A stretch of DNA of 64,000 nt from Acidobacteriota bacterium (GTDB lineage Bacteria > Acidobacteriota > Polarisedimenticolia > JACPZX01), in contig JACPZX010000085.1 in NCBI GenBank assembly GCA_016195325.1, positions 23,124-87,123 of the forward strand. Direction: 5' to 3'. The position numbers were made by a program, and so were the translations under genes. A model generated the notes under the pieces. It did no database searches. It worked only from the letters and a program-made list of their open reading frames with translations, and was not told the origin of the DNA. Positions 34,733-44,600 of this stretch are shown here, piece by piece; positions within the stretch are counted from its first letter, which is position 1; every line of letters begins with the position of its first letter.

Positions 34733-37720
34733 ATGCGCGCGATGCGCCCCCGAACCCTCGCCGCCTTCGCCTCCCTCGCGTTCGCGATCGGCGCCGCCCG
34801 CGGAGCCGCCACGGGGGTCCCCGCCCCCGGATACAATCTCCGAACGTGGGGGACCGACGACGGACTCCCGAGCGACGCCGTCATCGACCTGGCCCAGACC
34901 CCCGACGGGTATCTGTGGGCCGGCACGAACGCCGGCCTCGCGCGTTTCGACGGCGTGCGCTTCACCGTCTTCGATCGGCGCAACACGCCGGAGTTGCCGA
35001 GCGATCAGTGCGGGCCTCTGCTCGTGACGAAGGAGGGGCTGCTGTGGATCGGGGCCATGGGCGGAGCGATCGCGCGCTACGACGGGCGTCGGTTCACGAC
35101 CTTCGGCCGCGCCGAGGGGTCGAAGTTTGAGTACGCGACTTACTTCCTATCCGATGCCGCGGGACGCCTGTGGATCGGAACGAATGACCTGTTGCACATG
35201 TGGGACGGATCGAGGTTTCGGACCTTTCCCGCCGAGGGCGCCGATGCGCTTCCCCGCGGAGTGCCCGTGATCGAGCGACCCAAAGGGTCGATCTGGGTTC
35301 GCGGGCTCAACGGTCGCCTGCGCTTCGTGCGGGACGGCGCCGTGGTCGACGCAGGGCCGGAGGAATCCCGCGTGACCTCAGGACTCACGGGCGGAGTCGC
35401 GCGCCCGGCTCGAGGGCGCGGCGAGACCATCCTATGGATCCAGAACCAGCCGGTGCGCATCACGAAGGCGTCGAACGGGAAGCTCGAGTCCTTCGACGTC
35501 AACGCTCGAACTCCCACCGACCAGATCACCGGAGCCGTCGAGACGACGCGAGGGGAACTCTGGGTCGGTCTGCGCGAGAGCGGCATCCGGGTGATCGAGG
35601 GGGGCGCGGTTTCCGTAATCGGTGAGGTCGACGGCCTGCCCTCGGGGCGGATCAACGGGCTCCTCGAGGATCGCGAGGGAAACATCTGGGCCGGCACGAG
35701 CGGCGGCCTCACTCGCATCCGCCCGCGCCCCTTCTCGAGCTGGACGGGGGCGACGGGCCTCCCGGAGGAAAAGACGTGGGCGATTTTCGAGGATCATCGG
35801 GGCGACATCTGGGCCGGCACCGAGACGATCGCCGAGCGGTACCACGGCGGCGCGTGGATTCGATACTCGAAGAGCGACGGACTGCCGGGCGCAGGCGTCG
35901 TGAGCTTCGCCGAGGATCGCGACGGGCTCGTCTGGATCGGCACGACGTCCGGCCTCGCCAGCTTCGATGGATTCCGCTTCACCCGCTACGGCGTCGCCGA
36001 CGGCCTGCCGCACGACAACATCCGGGCCCTCATGGTCGATCGTGAGGGGCGCTTGTGGATCGGCACGAGCGCAGGCGGGGCGGCGGTCCGCGAGAACGGC
36101 ATGTTCCGTGCCTATGGCCCGAAGGACGGCCTCGCCGGAAACTGGGTCCGGTTCATTCACGAGGACGCTTCAGGAGACATCTGGTTCGCGACGACGTCCG
36201 GGGTGAGCCGCCTTCACGCCGGCGCGTTCACGACGTTCACCACGAAGGACGGCCTCGCCGATGATCGGGTCCTCGCGATCGCGGAGGACGGCGACGGGGG
36301 AGTGTGGTTCGGGACGTACCGGGAGGGCCTCTCGCGTTACCGCGACGGGCGGTTCACCACTGTCTCGACGGCTCAGGGGCTCTTCGACGACACGATCCTC
36401 CGCATCCTCGAGGACTCGAGCCGAAGGTGGTGGATGTCGAGCGCCCGCGGCGTCTTTCGCGTCGACGTGAAGGCGCTCGAGGAGGTCGCCGACGGCCGCG
36501 CGCGGCGCCTGGTGAGCGTCGCCTTCGACCGAGCGGACGGCCTGCCGACGACCGACTGCGGCGGCGGCACGCAGCCGTCGGGGTGGCGCGCTCGTGACGG
36601 GAGCCTCTGGTTTCCCACGAGCCGCGGCCTCGCCGTCGTCGATCCGTCGCGCGTCCGCGCGAACGAAGTCCCACCGCACGTTCTTCTTGAGGAGGTGCTC
36701 CTGGATCAGGCTCGCGCGCCGGAGCCGTCGGCGGTGAAGGTCCCCGCGGGGACTCGCCGCGTCGAGCTGCACTTCACCGCGACGAGCCTGTCCGCGCCGG
36801 ATCGGGTGCGCTTCAGGTACCGGCTCGAGGGGTTCGACCCCGACTGGATCGACGCGGGCTCCCGGCGCGTGGCCTACTACACGGGGCTGCGCCCCGCGTC
36901 GTACAAGTTTCGCGTCGCGGCCGCCAACGAGTCGGGAGTCCCGAGCGAATCCGAGGCGACGGCCGACGTGACGGTGCTCCCGTTCTTCTACGAGACCGCC
37001 TGGTTCTATTTCTTCTGCGCCGCCCTCGCCGCGGCGGCCGCCTTCGCCGCATACCGGTACCGCGTCCGCCAGATCGAGGCGCGCTACGGCGCCGTCGTCG
37101 CGGAGCGCGAGAGGATCGCGCGCGAGCTCCACGACACGATCGCGCAGGGGTTCACCGGCGTCTCGATGCAGCTCGAGGCGGCCGCCTCTCGCCTCGCCGA
37201 TCTCCCCGACAGCGCGCGCGAGAACCTCGACCGCGCCCGCCTCCTCGTGCGGAGCAGCCTCGCCGATGCGCGCCGGTCCGTCCGCGACCTGCGGCCGAAC
37301 CTCCTGGAGTCGGCCGATCTCCCTGCGTCGCTCAGGGCGGTCGCCTCGGAGCTTACCGCCGGGACCGATGTCCGGGCGGAGGTGACGGCCCGGGGCTTTC
37401 GGGGCCGGCTGGCCCCCCGGATCGAGGACGCCCTCTTCCGGATCGGCCAGGAGGCGATGACCAACGCCATCCGCCACGGCCGGTGCCGCCACCTGCGCGT
37501 CGAGTTGAGCGCGGAGGGAGGACGTGCGACGCTGGCGGTCAGGGATGATGGCGCGGGGTTCGACCCCGCGGCCACGCCCCCCGGGTCGGGGATGACGGGG
37601 ATGCGGGAGCGGATGCGCCGGATCGGCGGGGAGATTCGATTCGAGAGCCGTCCGGGAGCCGGGACGACGATCGAGGCCGCGGTGCCTCTCGGCCGCGGCG
37701 GCGCGGCGGACGAGACGTGA
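34733..37720 (+). CDS. propeller sensor histidine kinase (NarL-partner type)
   Basis: A membrane-bound sensor of about 995 residues. After a signal peptide (TLAAFASLAFAIGAARG), two seven-bladed 'two-component regulator propeller' sets span about 35-680, built from units such as TPDGYLWAGTNAGLARFDG and DREGRLWIGTSAGG. A Y_Y_Y domain (RVELHFTATSLSAPDRVRF) follows, then a membrane helix near FYFFCAALAAAAAFAAYRYR. The HisKA_3 dimerisation motif ERERIARELHDTIAQG has the phospho-acceptor His800, and the HATPase_c domain has DALFRIGQEAMTNAIRH and DDGAGFDP. Starts at 34733 and 34742 are both possible. It overlaps the response regulator by 4 nt. The periplasmic propeller is thought to sense saccharides in homologs. 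Confidence 0.93.
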   Translation: MRAMRPRTLAAFASLAFAIGAARGAATGVPAPGYNLRTWGTDDGLPSDAVIDLAQTPDGYLWAGTNAGLARFDGVRFTVFDRRNTPELPSDQCGPLLVTKEGLLWIGAMGGAIARYDGRRFTTFGRAEGSKFEYATYFLSDAAGRLWIGTNDLLHMWDGSRFRTFPAEGADALPRGVPVIERPKGSIWVRGLNGRLRFVRDGAVVDAGPEESRVTSGLTGGVARPARGRGETILWIQNQPVRITKASNGKLESFDVNARTPTDQITGAVETTRGELWVGLRESGIRVIEGGAVSVIGEVDGLPSGRINGLLEDREGNIWAGTSGGLTRIRPRPFSSWTGATGLPEEKTWAIFEDHRGDIWAGTETIAERYHGGAWIRYSKSDGLPGAGVVSFAEDRDGLVWIGTTSGLASFDGFRFTRYGVADGLPHDNIRALMVDREGRLWIGTSAGGAAVRENGMFRAYGPKDGLAGNWVRFIHEDASGDIWFATTSGVSRLHAGAFTTFTTKDGLADDRVLAIAEDGDGGVWFGTYREGLSRYRDGRFTTVSTAQGLFDDTILRILEDSSRRWWMSSARGVFRVDVKALEEVADGRARRLVSVAFDRADGLPTTDCGGGTQPSGWRARDGSLWFPTSRGLAVVDPSRVRANEVPPHVLLEEVLLDQARAPEPSAVKVPAGTRRVELHFTATSLSAPDRVRFRYRLEGFDPDWIDAGSRRVAYYTGLRPASYKFRVAAANESGVPSESEATADVTVLPFFYETAWFYFFCAALAAAAAFAAYRYRVRQIEARYGAVVAERERIARELHDTIAQGFTGVSMQLEAAASRLADLPDSARENLDRARLLVRSSLADARRSVRDLRPNLLESADLPASLRAVASELTAGTDVRAEVTARGFRGRLAPRIEDALFRIGQEAMTNAIRHGRCRHLRVELSAEGGRATLAVRDDGAGFDPAATPPGSGMTGMRERMRRIGGEIRFESRPGAGTTIEAAVPLGRGGAADET

Positions 37721-38343
37721 TCGCCGGGCCGAAGATCCGCGTCCTCGTGGCGGACGATCATCCGGTCTTCCGGGACGGCATCCGGGCGATCGTGAACGCG
37801 GAAAGCGACCTCGAGGTCGTTGCCGAGGCGTCGGACGGGCGCGACGCGGTAGCGAAGTTCAAGGAGCATCGCCCCGAGGTCGTCCTGATGGACCTGCGCA
37901 TGCCCGGGCTCGAAGGGGCGGACGCCATCGCCGCGATCCTGAGGGTCGCCCCCGATGCGCGCATCCTCGTGCTCACCACCTTCGACGGCGACGAGGACAT
38001 CCATCGAGCCCTGCGGCTCGGCGCGAAGGCGTACCTCCTCAAGGACGCCTTTCGCGAGGAGATCCTCGAGGCGATTCGAGCGGTGCACGCCGGGAAGAAA
38101 TACATCCCGCCGGCCGTCGCCGCGTGTCTCGCAGAGCGCCCGATCGGCCGGGATCTCACCGTTCGCGAGATCGACGTCCTCGAGCTGATCGCCCAGGGGC
38201 TCAGCAACAAAGAGATCGGAGGCTCGCTCGAGATCTCCGAGGCGACGGTAAAGAGCCACGTCAACAGCATCCTCGCGAAGCTCGGCGCGCCGGATCGGAC
38301 ATCGGCCGCTCTCATGGGAATGAGGCGCGGCCTCATTCGTTAG
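37717..38343 (+). CDS. NarL/FixJ-family response regulator
   Basis: A 208-residue transcription factor paired with the upstream kinase. The receiver domain has the acidic pair ADDHP near 12-15, the phospho-acceptor Asp59 in VVLMDLRMPG, Thr/Ser in VLTTFDG and Lys in YLLKDAF. The LuxR-type HTH is at about 148-205 (LTVREIDVLELIAQGLSNKE, then ATVKSHVNSILAKLGA). The GTG start overlaps the kinase stop (GTGA). The target promoters could include the repeated boxes at 38361 and 38623 (inference). Confidence 0.95.
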   Translation: MIAGPKIRVLVADDHPVFRDGIRAIVNAESDLEVVAEASDGRDAVAKFKEHRPEVVLMDLRMPGLEGADAIAAILRVAPDARILVLTTFDGDEDIHRALRLGAKAYLLKDAFREEILEAIRAVHAGKKYIPPAVAACLAERPIGRDLTVREIDVLELIAQGLSNKEIGGSLEISEATVKSHVNSILAKLGAPDRTSAALMGMRRGLIR

Positions 38344-38360
38344 CCCTCCCTCCAACTTCC

Positions 38361-38395
38361 GGCCGATGCCCCGCCGCCGGCGCGAGGCGTACCTT
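38361..38395 (+). promoter_or_regulatory. promoter-like box, copy 1
   Basis: GGCCGATGCCCCGCC at 38361-38375 lies exactly 29 nt (start to start) before the hexamer TACCTT at 38390-38395. The ATG of the small LuxR gene at 38403 is only 7 nt further. No ribosome binding site precedes that ATG, so a leaderless start is likely. An almost identical element with the same spacing is at 38623. Confidence 0.5.
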
Positions 38396-38402
38396 TCGCG
38401 CC

Positions 38403-38654
38403 ATGCGTCGAACCACGGTGAGCCCCCGGGAGTCGCAGATCCTCGCCGAGGTCGGCCGAGGCCGCACGAACCGGGAGATCGCCGCGACCTTCACGATCTC
38501 GGAAGGGACCGTGAAGAGCCACCTCCACCGCGTCTTCAAGAAGCTCGGCGTCACCCGGCGCGCCGACGCGGTCCGCGTCCACCTCTCCTCCATCGAAAGT
38601 TGGAGATTCCGATCCACCGATCGGCCGATGTCCCGCCCCCGAGGCGCGTCGTAA
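38403..38654 (+). CDS. stand-alone LuxR-type HTH protein
   Basis: An 83-residue protein consisting almost only of a LuxR/GerE DNA-binding domain: TVSPRESQILAEVGRGRTNR, EIAATFTISEGTVKSHLHRV, FKKLGVTRRADAV. It has no receiver or ligand domain, so it resembles a detached output domain like GerE. It follows the complete NarL-type regulator by 60 nt. The ATG at 38403 is the first in-frame codon giving a full HTH. An identical-spacing promoter box lies just upstream and another inside its 3' end, which suggests it acts on its own gene and on the gene at 38706. Confidence 0.75.
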   Translation: MRRTTVSPRESQILAEVGRGRTNREIAATFTISEGTVKSHLHRVFKKLGVTRRADAVRVHLSSIESWRFRSTDRPMSRPRGAS

Positions 38655-38657
38655 GTT
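38623..38657 (+). promoter_or_regulatory. promoter-like box, copy 2
   Basis: GGCCGATGTCCCGCC at 38623-38637 (14 of 15 identical to copy 1) lies 29 nt before TAAGTT at 38652-38657. Ungapped alignment with copy 1 continues with many identities over about 37 nt. It overlaps the end of the LuxR-type gene and lies about 50 nt before the gene at 38706, which it probably drives. Confidence 0.5.
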
Positions 38658-38705
38658 CCCGCGCACGAGACACGCGCGGCACCGGCGAAGAGGGAGGAGA
38701 CGACG

Positions 38706-39686
38706 ATGAGGACGATCCAGGTGAATTCGAGGCGGAGCTGGCTCGCGGGGACGACGCTCGCGATGCTCGCGGCCGCGCCGCTCTTCGCGGGGGCGTTCTT
38801 CGAGGAGGAGCTGGGGAACGATCCGGCGAAGATCGCCGACCGCGTCAAGATCGATCTGATGAACGGCGGGAAGGGGAGCGACAGCGGCCGGGGACAGGCC
38901 CCCTACATGAAGGCGCTCGGCGCGCCGCCGAAGCGCGTCGCCCTCGTCTCTTTCTACGTCCGCGACTCGGGGAACTCGGAGAAGCACCCGTACATGGGGT
39001 GGAGCTCGGCGAAGAACGTGAAGGCGAACGCCGTCGACACCTACGCGAACGAGTTCTACGACGCCTCGATCGCGGGAATGAAGGCGTCGTTCAAGGCGCA
39101 CGGGATGGATCTCCTCGCTCCCGATCAATTCCTCGACACGCCGGACAAGAAGCAGGCGTACGAGGCCTTCGAGGTCAAGGCCGGCGCGACGGCGAGGTTC
39201 GTCACGTGGATCTCGAAGAAGGGGGACAAGGACTCGACGCGGCTCGAGGGGGTCCCTGAAGGGTACCGGCTGCTCGCCCTCCCGTCGGAGAACGACACGA
39301 AGTCCAATCACTTCGGCCTCCTCGCGAAGGGAGGGGACGGGAAGCTCTTCGAGAGCGTCGGCCACGATCTCGCGACAGGTCTCGGCGTCGACGCCGTCGC
39401 CTTCCTCTACGCCATCGTCCAGGCCCAGTCGAAGTCGATCGACATGCTCGGCGCGTACATGTACGTTTTCGGCCCGAACCCCGTGAAGCGCGACGACGAC
39501 CCGAGCCTCTACTGGAACGGGCACCAGTACTCGGGGGCGAAGATGAAGTTCGAGGTCTCGTTCGTGAAGACCGATCGGAAGGGGGTCGCCAACGACGCCG
39601 ACTTCGCCGGTTTCGCCCCCGTGGCCAAGGCCTTGTCCGACGCGATCGGCGACGATCTCGTCGCCCGCACGAGCGGGAAGGATTGA
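38706..39686 (+). CDS. secreted protein of unknown function
   Basis: A 326-residue protein with a signal peptide (SWLAGTTLAMLAAAPLFAGA). I do not recognise the family. The mature chain is lysine- and aspartate-rich with alternating strands and helices; notable segments are RVALVSFYVRDSGNSEKHPY, YDASIAGMKASFKAHGMDLL and VGHDLATGLGVDAVAFLYAI. The latter part resembles folds of periplasmic curli/lipoprotein-like proteins only loosely. No cysteine and no clear catalytic motif. GGAGG sits in GAGGGAGGAG just upstream of the ATG. It is first in a two-gene unit with the protein at 39696, 9 nt further. Confidence 0.72.
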   Translation: MRTIQVNSRRSWLAGTTLAMLAAAPLFAGAFFEEELGNDPAKIADRVKIDLMNGGKGSDSGRGQAPYMKALGAPPKRVALVSFYVRDSGNSEKHPYMGWSSAKNVKANAVDTYANEFYDASIAGMKASFKAHGMDLLAPDQFLDTPDKKQAYEAFEVKAGATARFVTWISKKGDKDSTRLEGVPEGYRLLALPSENDTKSNHFGLLAKGGDGKLFESVGHDLATGLGVDAVAFLYAIVQAQSKSIDMLGAYMYVFGPNPVKRDDDPSLYWNGHQYSGAKMKFEVSFVKTDRKGVANDADFAGFAPVAKALSDAIGDDLVARTSGKD

Positions 39687-39695
39687 GGCGAGGCG

Positions 39696-40493
39696 ATGAG
39701 AAGTCTTTTCCGCGCGCTGACCGCGGCGCTCGTTCTCCTCCTCGTCGCCTCCCCTTCGCTCGCGAAGTCGAAGCACGAGGACGACGAGCCGGACCTGACC
39801 GGCAGCTACGCGATCACGAAGGCTCAGATCCCCTCGGTGGGAGAGTTCACGGGAACCCTGGAGATCAAGCAGGGGAAGCGGCTCGGCGACAAGAAGCACG
39901 GGATGATCATGTGGGACCTCACGTGGAAGATCGCGGGGTCGGATCGGACGATCCACGGCTTCGGCGTCATGATCAACGACGCGCTGATCGCGGCGTACGG
40001 ACCCGGCGACGACTACGGCCTCTCCGTCTACTACAAGATCCCGCGCGGCGGCCGCCAGGAGTGGATGATCGCGGACGACACGCTCGAGGGGATGTGGTTC
40101 AACCCGAAGGGGTTCATGGGGGAGGAGGGGCTCCGCGGATCGCTCGAGTCGTGGGACGGCGCGTACCGGCTGCACGGCCACACGAGCGGATCGGACGGCC
40201 CGTCGCATCCGTACGACGGCAAGGTCGAGATGACGACCGACGATGTCCTCGTCCACATGCGCTGGACCGGGACGTACCGCAAGGGAATCGACAAGCCCTT
40301 CGCGTACGACGCCCTGGGCCTCGCGATCCCCGGCGGCCTCCTCGTCGCCGCGTGGGGGCCCGAGAAGGAGATCGCCGTCGGCACCTTCCTCTTCGAGGGG
40401 AAGGAACTGACCGGCATCCACGCGGAATCGGGGGGGACGGGGATGCAGAAGCTCACGATTCCCGACGACGTGGCGGCGCGTCGGGTGCGATAA
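39696..40493 (+). CDS. secreted protein of unknown function
   Basis: A 265-residue protein with a signal peptide (LFRALTAALVLLLVASPSLA). The mature chain is beta-rich with a repeated theme of G-x-aromatic strands (DLTGSYAITKAQIPSVGEFT, WDLTWKIAGSDRTIHGFGVM, GTFLFEGKELTGIHAESGG), similar to calycin-like or 'fibronectin-binding-like' small-molecule response domains, but I cannot assign a family. It follows the unknown secreted protein at 38706 with a 9-nt gap, so both are probably expressed together, possibly under the duplicated promoter box. The TAA stop overlaps a -10-like GATAAT in front of the aminotransferase. Confidence 0.72.
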   Translation: MRSLFRALTAALVLLLVASPSLAKSKHEDDEPDLTGSYAITKAQIPSVGEFTGTLEIKQGKRLGDKKHGMIMWDLTWKIAGSDRTIHGFGVMINDALIAAYGPGDDYGLSVYYKIPRGGRQEWMIADDTLEGMWFNPKGFMGEEGLRGSLESWDGAYRLHGHTSGSDGPSHPYDGKVEMTTDDVLVHMRWTGTYRKGIDKPFAYDALGLAIPGGLLVAAWGPEKEIAVGTFLFEGKELTGIHAESGGTGMQKLTIPDDVAARRVR

Positions 40494-40503
40494 TGCGCCC
40501 CCT

Positions 40504-41682
40504 ATGGGCTTCCTCCGCTACGTCCCCCCGATGGGGATCTACGAGACGCTCTACGCCTTCCTCGCGGCCTTCGGCACGCCCATGGGAGATCCGGGGACGC
40601 ATCCTTGGAGCCAGGGGTTTCCCCGGACCGACCAACTCCCGGGCGGACCGCCGCTTCCTCCGTCGGTTGAAGTTCCTCAGGCTGATCTGAAGTACCCGAA
40701 GGCCTGGGGTCAGCCGGCGCTCCGCGAGGCGATCGCGGGATACTATCGGCGGCACTACGGCGCTTCGATCGTCGCCGACAACGTCATGGTTTTCGCGGGG
40801 GGACGCCCTGCTCTTCTCGCGGTCCTCCTCTTCCTCGAGCGCGACGTCACAGTGCGGATCGCCGAGACGGAGTACACGCCGTACTACGACATGCTCGAGA
40901 GGCTGGGGCGCCGCTATTCCCTCGTGCCGAGCGGGGAGGGGAACGGATTCACGCCGTCGCTGCCGTGGTACGTCGCTCCCGACGTCGAGCGCTTCCTCGC
41001 GATGCTCAGCAATCCGTGCAACCCCACCGGGGTGACGCGCTCCGGCGAGGAGCTTCGGGCGCTGGTCGAGGCGTCGCGCTCCCCGCACAGCGGGGTTCTG
41101 ATCGACGAGGCGTACGAGCTGTTCCACGAGCCGCCGGTGAGCGCTCTGGCCTACGCCGGCGACATCGAGTCGACGAACCTCTTCGTCGTCGGCGCGGCGA
41201 CGAAGGGGCTCCAGGCCCCGGGGATCCGGATCGGCTGGGTCGTTGCGGCTCGCAAGCACATCGAGATCCTCGGGAACTTCTCGTCGTTCGGGATGGGAGG
41301 GGTCTCGCAGCCGTCACAGGCCTACGCGGTGGAGCTGCTCCGCGAGGATCGCGTGGCGCTGGCGCGCCGTGCGGTGCCGGCGTACTACGCGTCGCAGCGT
41401 CGCCGGTATGGCGAAGCGTTCGAGAAGCTGGGTCTCAAGCTTTTCACCGGTTCGGGTGGCTTCTACCACTGGTGCCGGCTGCCGCGCGGGCTTCGGGCGG
41501 AGGAATTGAACCGGCGCCTCTTCGCGAAGGGAGCGGCGATCCTCAAGGGCACCGACTGCGATATGGCGCGCCGCGGCGAGGCGTCGCCTCTCGCGGAGTT
41601 CTTCCGGTTCTCTTTCGGGCCGCTCGCGCAGAAGTCGTTCGAGGGGGATGTGGAGATCCTGAAGTCGGCGCTCGCCGACTGA
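40504..41682 (+). CDS. class I/II PLP-dependent aminotransferase
   Basis: A 392-residue fold-type I aminotransferase. Recognisable elements are the phosphate-cup region MVFAGGRPALLAVL, the Asn-Pro motif LSNPCNPTGVTRSGEEL, Asp-Glu in VLIDEAYELFHE, and the Schiff-base Lys in GAATKGLQAPGIRIGW. The C-terminal substrate-binding part has FYHWCRLPRG. No Shine-Dalgarno sequence is seen; GATAAT ends 9 nt before the ATG, so translation may be leaderless or coupled to the gene ending 10 nt before. Substrate specificity cannot be predicted. Convergent with the protease gene, 4 nt apart. Confidence 0.9.
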   Translation: MGFLRYVPPMGIYETLYAFLAAFGTPMGDPGTHPWSQGFPRTDQLPGGPPLPPSVEVPQADLKYPKAWGQPALREAIAGYYRRHYGASIVADNVMVFAGGRPALLAVLLFLERDVTVRIAETEYTPYYDMLERLGRRYSLVPSGEGNGFTPSLPWYVAPDVERFLAMLSNPCNPTGVTRSGEELRALVEASRSPHSGVLIDEAYELFHEPPVSALAYAGDIESTNLFVVGAATKGLQAPGIRIGWVVAARKHIEILGNFSSFGMGGVSQPSQAYAVELLREDRVALARRAVPAYYASQRRRYGEAFEKLGLKLFTGSGGFYHWCRLPRGLRAEELNRRLFAKGAAILKGTDCDMARRGEASPLAEFFRFSFGPLAQKSFEGDVEILKSALAD

Positions 41683-41686
41683 CGGC

Positions 41687-44600
41687 CTACCTGACGGCCC
41701 TCTTCAGCTCCTCCTTCAGCACCTCCACCGCTTTCTCGATCTGCGCGTCCCGCCCCGCGAGGAAATCCGCCGGCGTGTTGTCCACTGCGACGTCCGGCGG
41801 CACGCCGAAGTTCTCGAGGTTCGTGCCGCCGACGTTCCAGAGGCCGTTCCCGGGAGTGCGAAGCGTCGAGCCGTCCATCAGGCGGAAGGCCCCCGTCCCG
41901 ATCACCGCGCCGTACGTCGTCACGCCGACGACCTTCCCGAGCTTCACCGTCCTGAAGCCGTCCGGGAAAACCTCCGCGTCGCTCGTCGAGCGCTCGTTCT
42001 CCATCACGACCATGGGTCCGAAGAATCCTCGCTGCGGCCGCGTCATCGTGCCGGAGTCGCGCTGCCGCGTAAATTGGAACTGGCGCTGCTGCAGGATCTC
42101 GAGAAGCTCCTGGTCGATCCCGCCCCCCGGGTTGAATCGCTGATCGATGATGAGCGCCTTCTTGAAGTGATTGTCGGCGAGATCCCGCTCGAACTTCCGG
42201 AGGGCCGGCCGGTTCATCTGGCGGATGTGGAGATACCCAATCTCGCCTCCCGAGAGCTTCTCGACCATCTTCGTCCGATCGTCGACCCACTTCTCGTACT
42301 GCATCGTCGCGTAGCCGGCCGCCCCCGCCGGCTCGACGCGCGTCGTCCACGACCCCTCGAGCGCGGGCGTTGAATTTAAGGTCAGCTCGATCTTCCGCCC
42401 CGCCGCGGTGCCGAAGGCGCGCCAATAGTTGTCGCCCGCCTTCAGCGGGAGGCCGTCGATCGCGAGAAGGAAGTCGCCGGCCTTCACCTTCACGTAGTCC
42501 TTGTCGGCCGGGCCACGCGCGTAGACGAAGGAGACTTTGTAGTAGCCGGAGGGATCCGCGGCGAGCTCGAAGCCGGGAAAGCGCGTCCGCACCGCCCCCG
42601 GGTCCGCCTCACCGCCGCCGCTGATCCCGTTGTGCGAGGCGTTCAGCTCGCCGAGCATCTCGCTGATCAGATCCTGGAGGTCCTGCCGATCTCCCACGTC
42701 GCCGAGGATCGCCTCGTAGCGGTCATGGACCGCGTTCCAGTCGGCGCCGTGCATCTCCGGGTCGTAGAAGCGGTGCCGCATGACGCGCCATGCCTCGTTG
42801 AAGACCTGCCGGCGCTCCTTCTCGTGATCGATCTCGACGCGGGCGGTGAAGTTGACGCGCTTGCGGACGGGGTCGCTGGTCCTTGCGCCGGGGCCGGAGG
42901 CTTCACTCGCCGCTCCGATCGACCAGATCCCTCGACCCTCGCGGAAGAAGATCGTCTTCCCGTCTTTCGAGTACTGAAGGGAGGAGATTCCCTGGCCGCC
43001 TGCGTCCGGCGCCCCCTCCGCGTCGGGATCGGGGGGCTCGGACTGGGTGAGGCGGCGGAGCTGATCGCCGTTGTCCTGGATCGTGTAGAGGGTCGTCTGC
43101 GGCCGCTCGTCGGCCTCGCCCGCCGCGACGAACGCGTAGCTCTTCCCGTCGGGGGCGGGGACGGCCGTGGTGATCGAGTCCGAGATCTTGGTGATCTGCC
43201 GGAAGCGGCGCGGAAGGCCTTCCCAGTCGATCTTCACCTCGGGCATCGCCGTCTGCGCGGCGCCCCGGTCCCCCTTCGCCTTCGACTCCGCCGCCGCGGC
43301 GGCCCCGGCCTCCTCGTCGTCGATGTCGCGGCTGAGGGAATCCTTCTCCTCGCGCGCGAGGGAGACGCTGTACAGGGCCGCGTGGTCGTCGCGCACCCCG
43401 GCGGCCGCTCCCTGCACGAAGCCGCCGAGGAAGATCTGGCGCTTCCCGTCGGCGGTGAAGCGCGCCACGCTGCTGGAAAAGAGGACGTCGTCGTCGAGCG
43501 CGCGCTCGGCGCCGCCGGCGACAGGGACGATGAAGACGTGGGGCCTCAGGTCGCGGTCGATCTTCGTGTACGAGATCCAGCGGGAGTCGGGGGAGACCTC
43601 GGGGCTCTGGATCGCGGCGGTGTCCGAGGAGGCAACCTCACGGCTCTGTCCCCCCGCGACGTCGAGGACGTAGAGCTTGTGGTCTGACGACGCGTAGGCG
43701 AGCGACTTCGAGTCGGGGGCCCACGTGAGGGCCGACTTCTCCGTGTCGGCGTCGGTGAGCACTCGCGGGCCGCCGCCGTCCTCCGCCGAGACCCAGATCT
43801 CGTCGCGCCCCGACTGGTCGCTCACGTACGCGATCCATTTCCCGTCGGGGGACCACCGGGGGATCGTCTCGCGCGAAGCCGAGCGCGTGACGCGCGCCGT
43901 CGTCCCCTTCTCCGTGGCGATGGTGAGGATCTCGCCGCGGGCCGAGATGGCCGCTCGCCTCGTGGAAGGGGAGAGGTCGAAGGCGTCGGCCTCGTCCTTC
44001 TGGGCGACGATCTCGATCTCGTTCTCCTTCGAGTCGGAGTCGATCGCGATCTTGATCTCGGCCGTGCGCCCGCTCGTCGTGTCGAGCCTGTAAAGAGCGA
44101 ACCCCTGCTCGTAGACGATGGCCTTCCCGTCGGGGGAGATTGACGGGAAGAAGAGGCCTCCCGACGCATGGTGCGTGACCTGGACGGGCTTGCCGCCCGC
44201 GGCGGGAATCTTCCAGATGTTCGCGACCGACTTCATCACCTCGCGCGAGCCGGGCTTCGCGACGGTCTCGCGGTCGGAGACGAAGAAGATCTCGCCGTTC
44301 CCGAAGAGAGGCCACAGATTGTTCGCGCGCTCGGACTCCATGACGTCGGCGTCGAGGAGCTTTCGAAAGGTCTTGCGATCCGCGTCCATCGTCCAGAGGT
44401 CGGCGGCGTAGCTCCCGCGGTAGTGCTGCCGCCACCAGGAGGCGGGGTGGCGGTTGAAGGCGAGCGTCTTCCCGTCCGGCGACCAGCTCCCGAAGGATCC
44501 CCAGTCGGTCGGCACCATCTGCTCGAGGCCGCCGTCCACGGAGACCTCGTAGAGGTTGGGGATGCCGGGGAACATCGCGCCGCGAGCCGACGAGAAGAGG

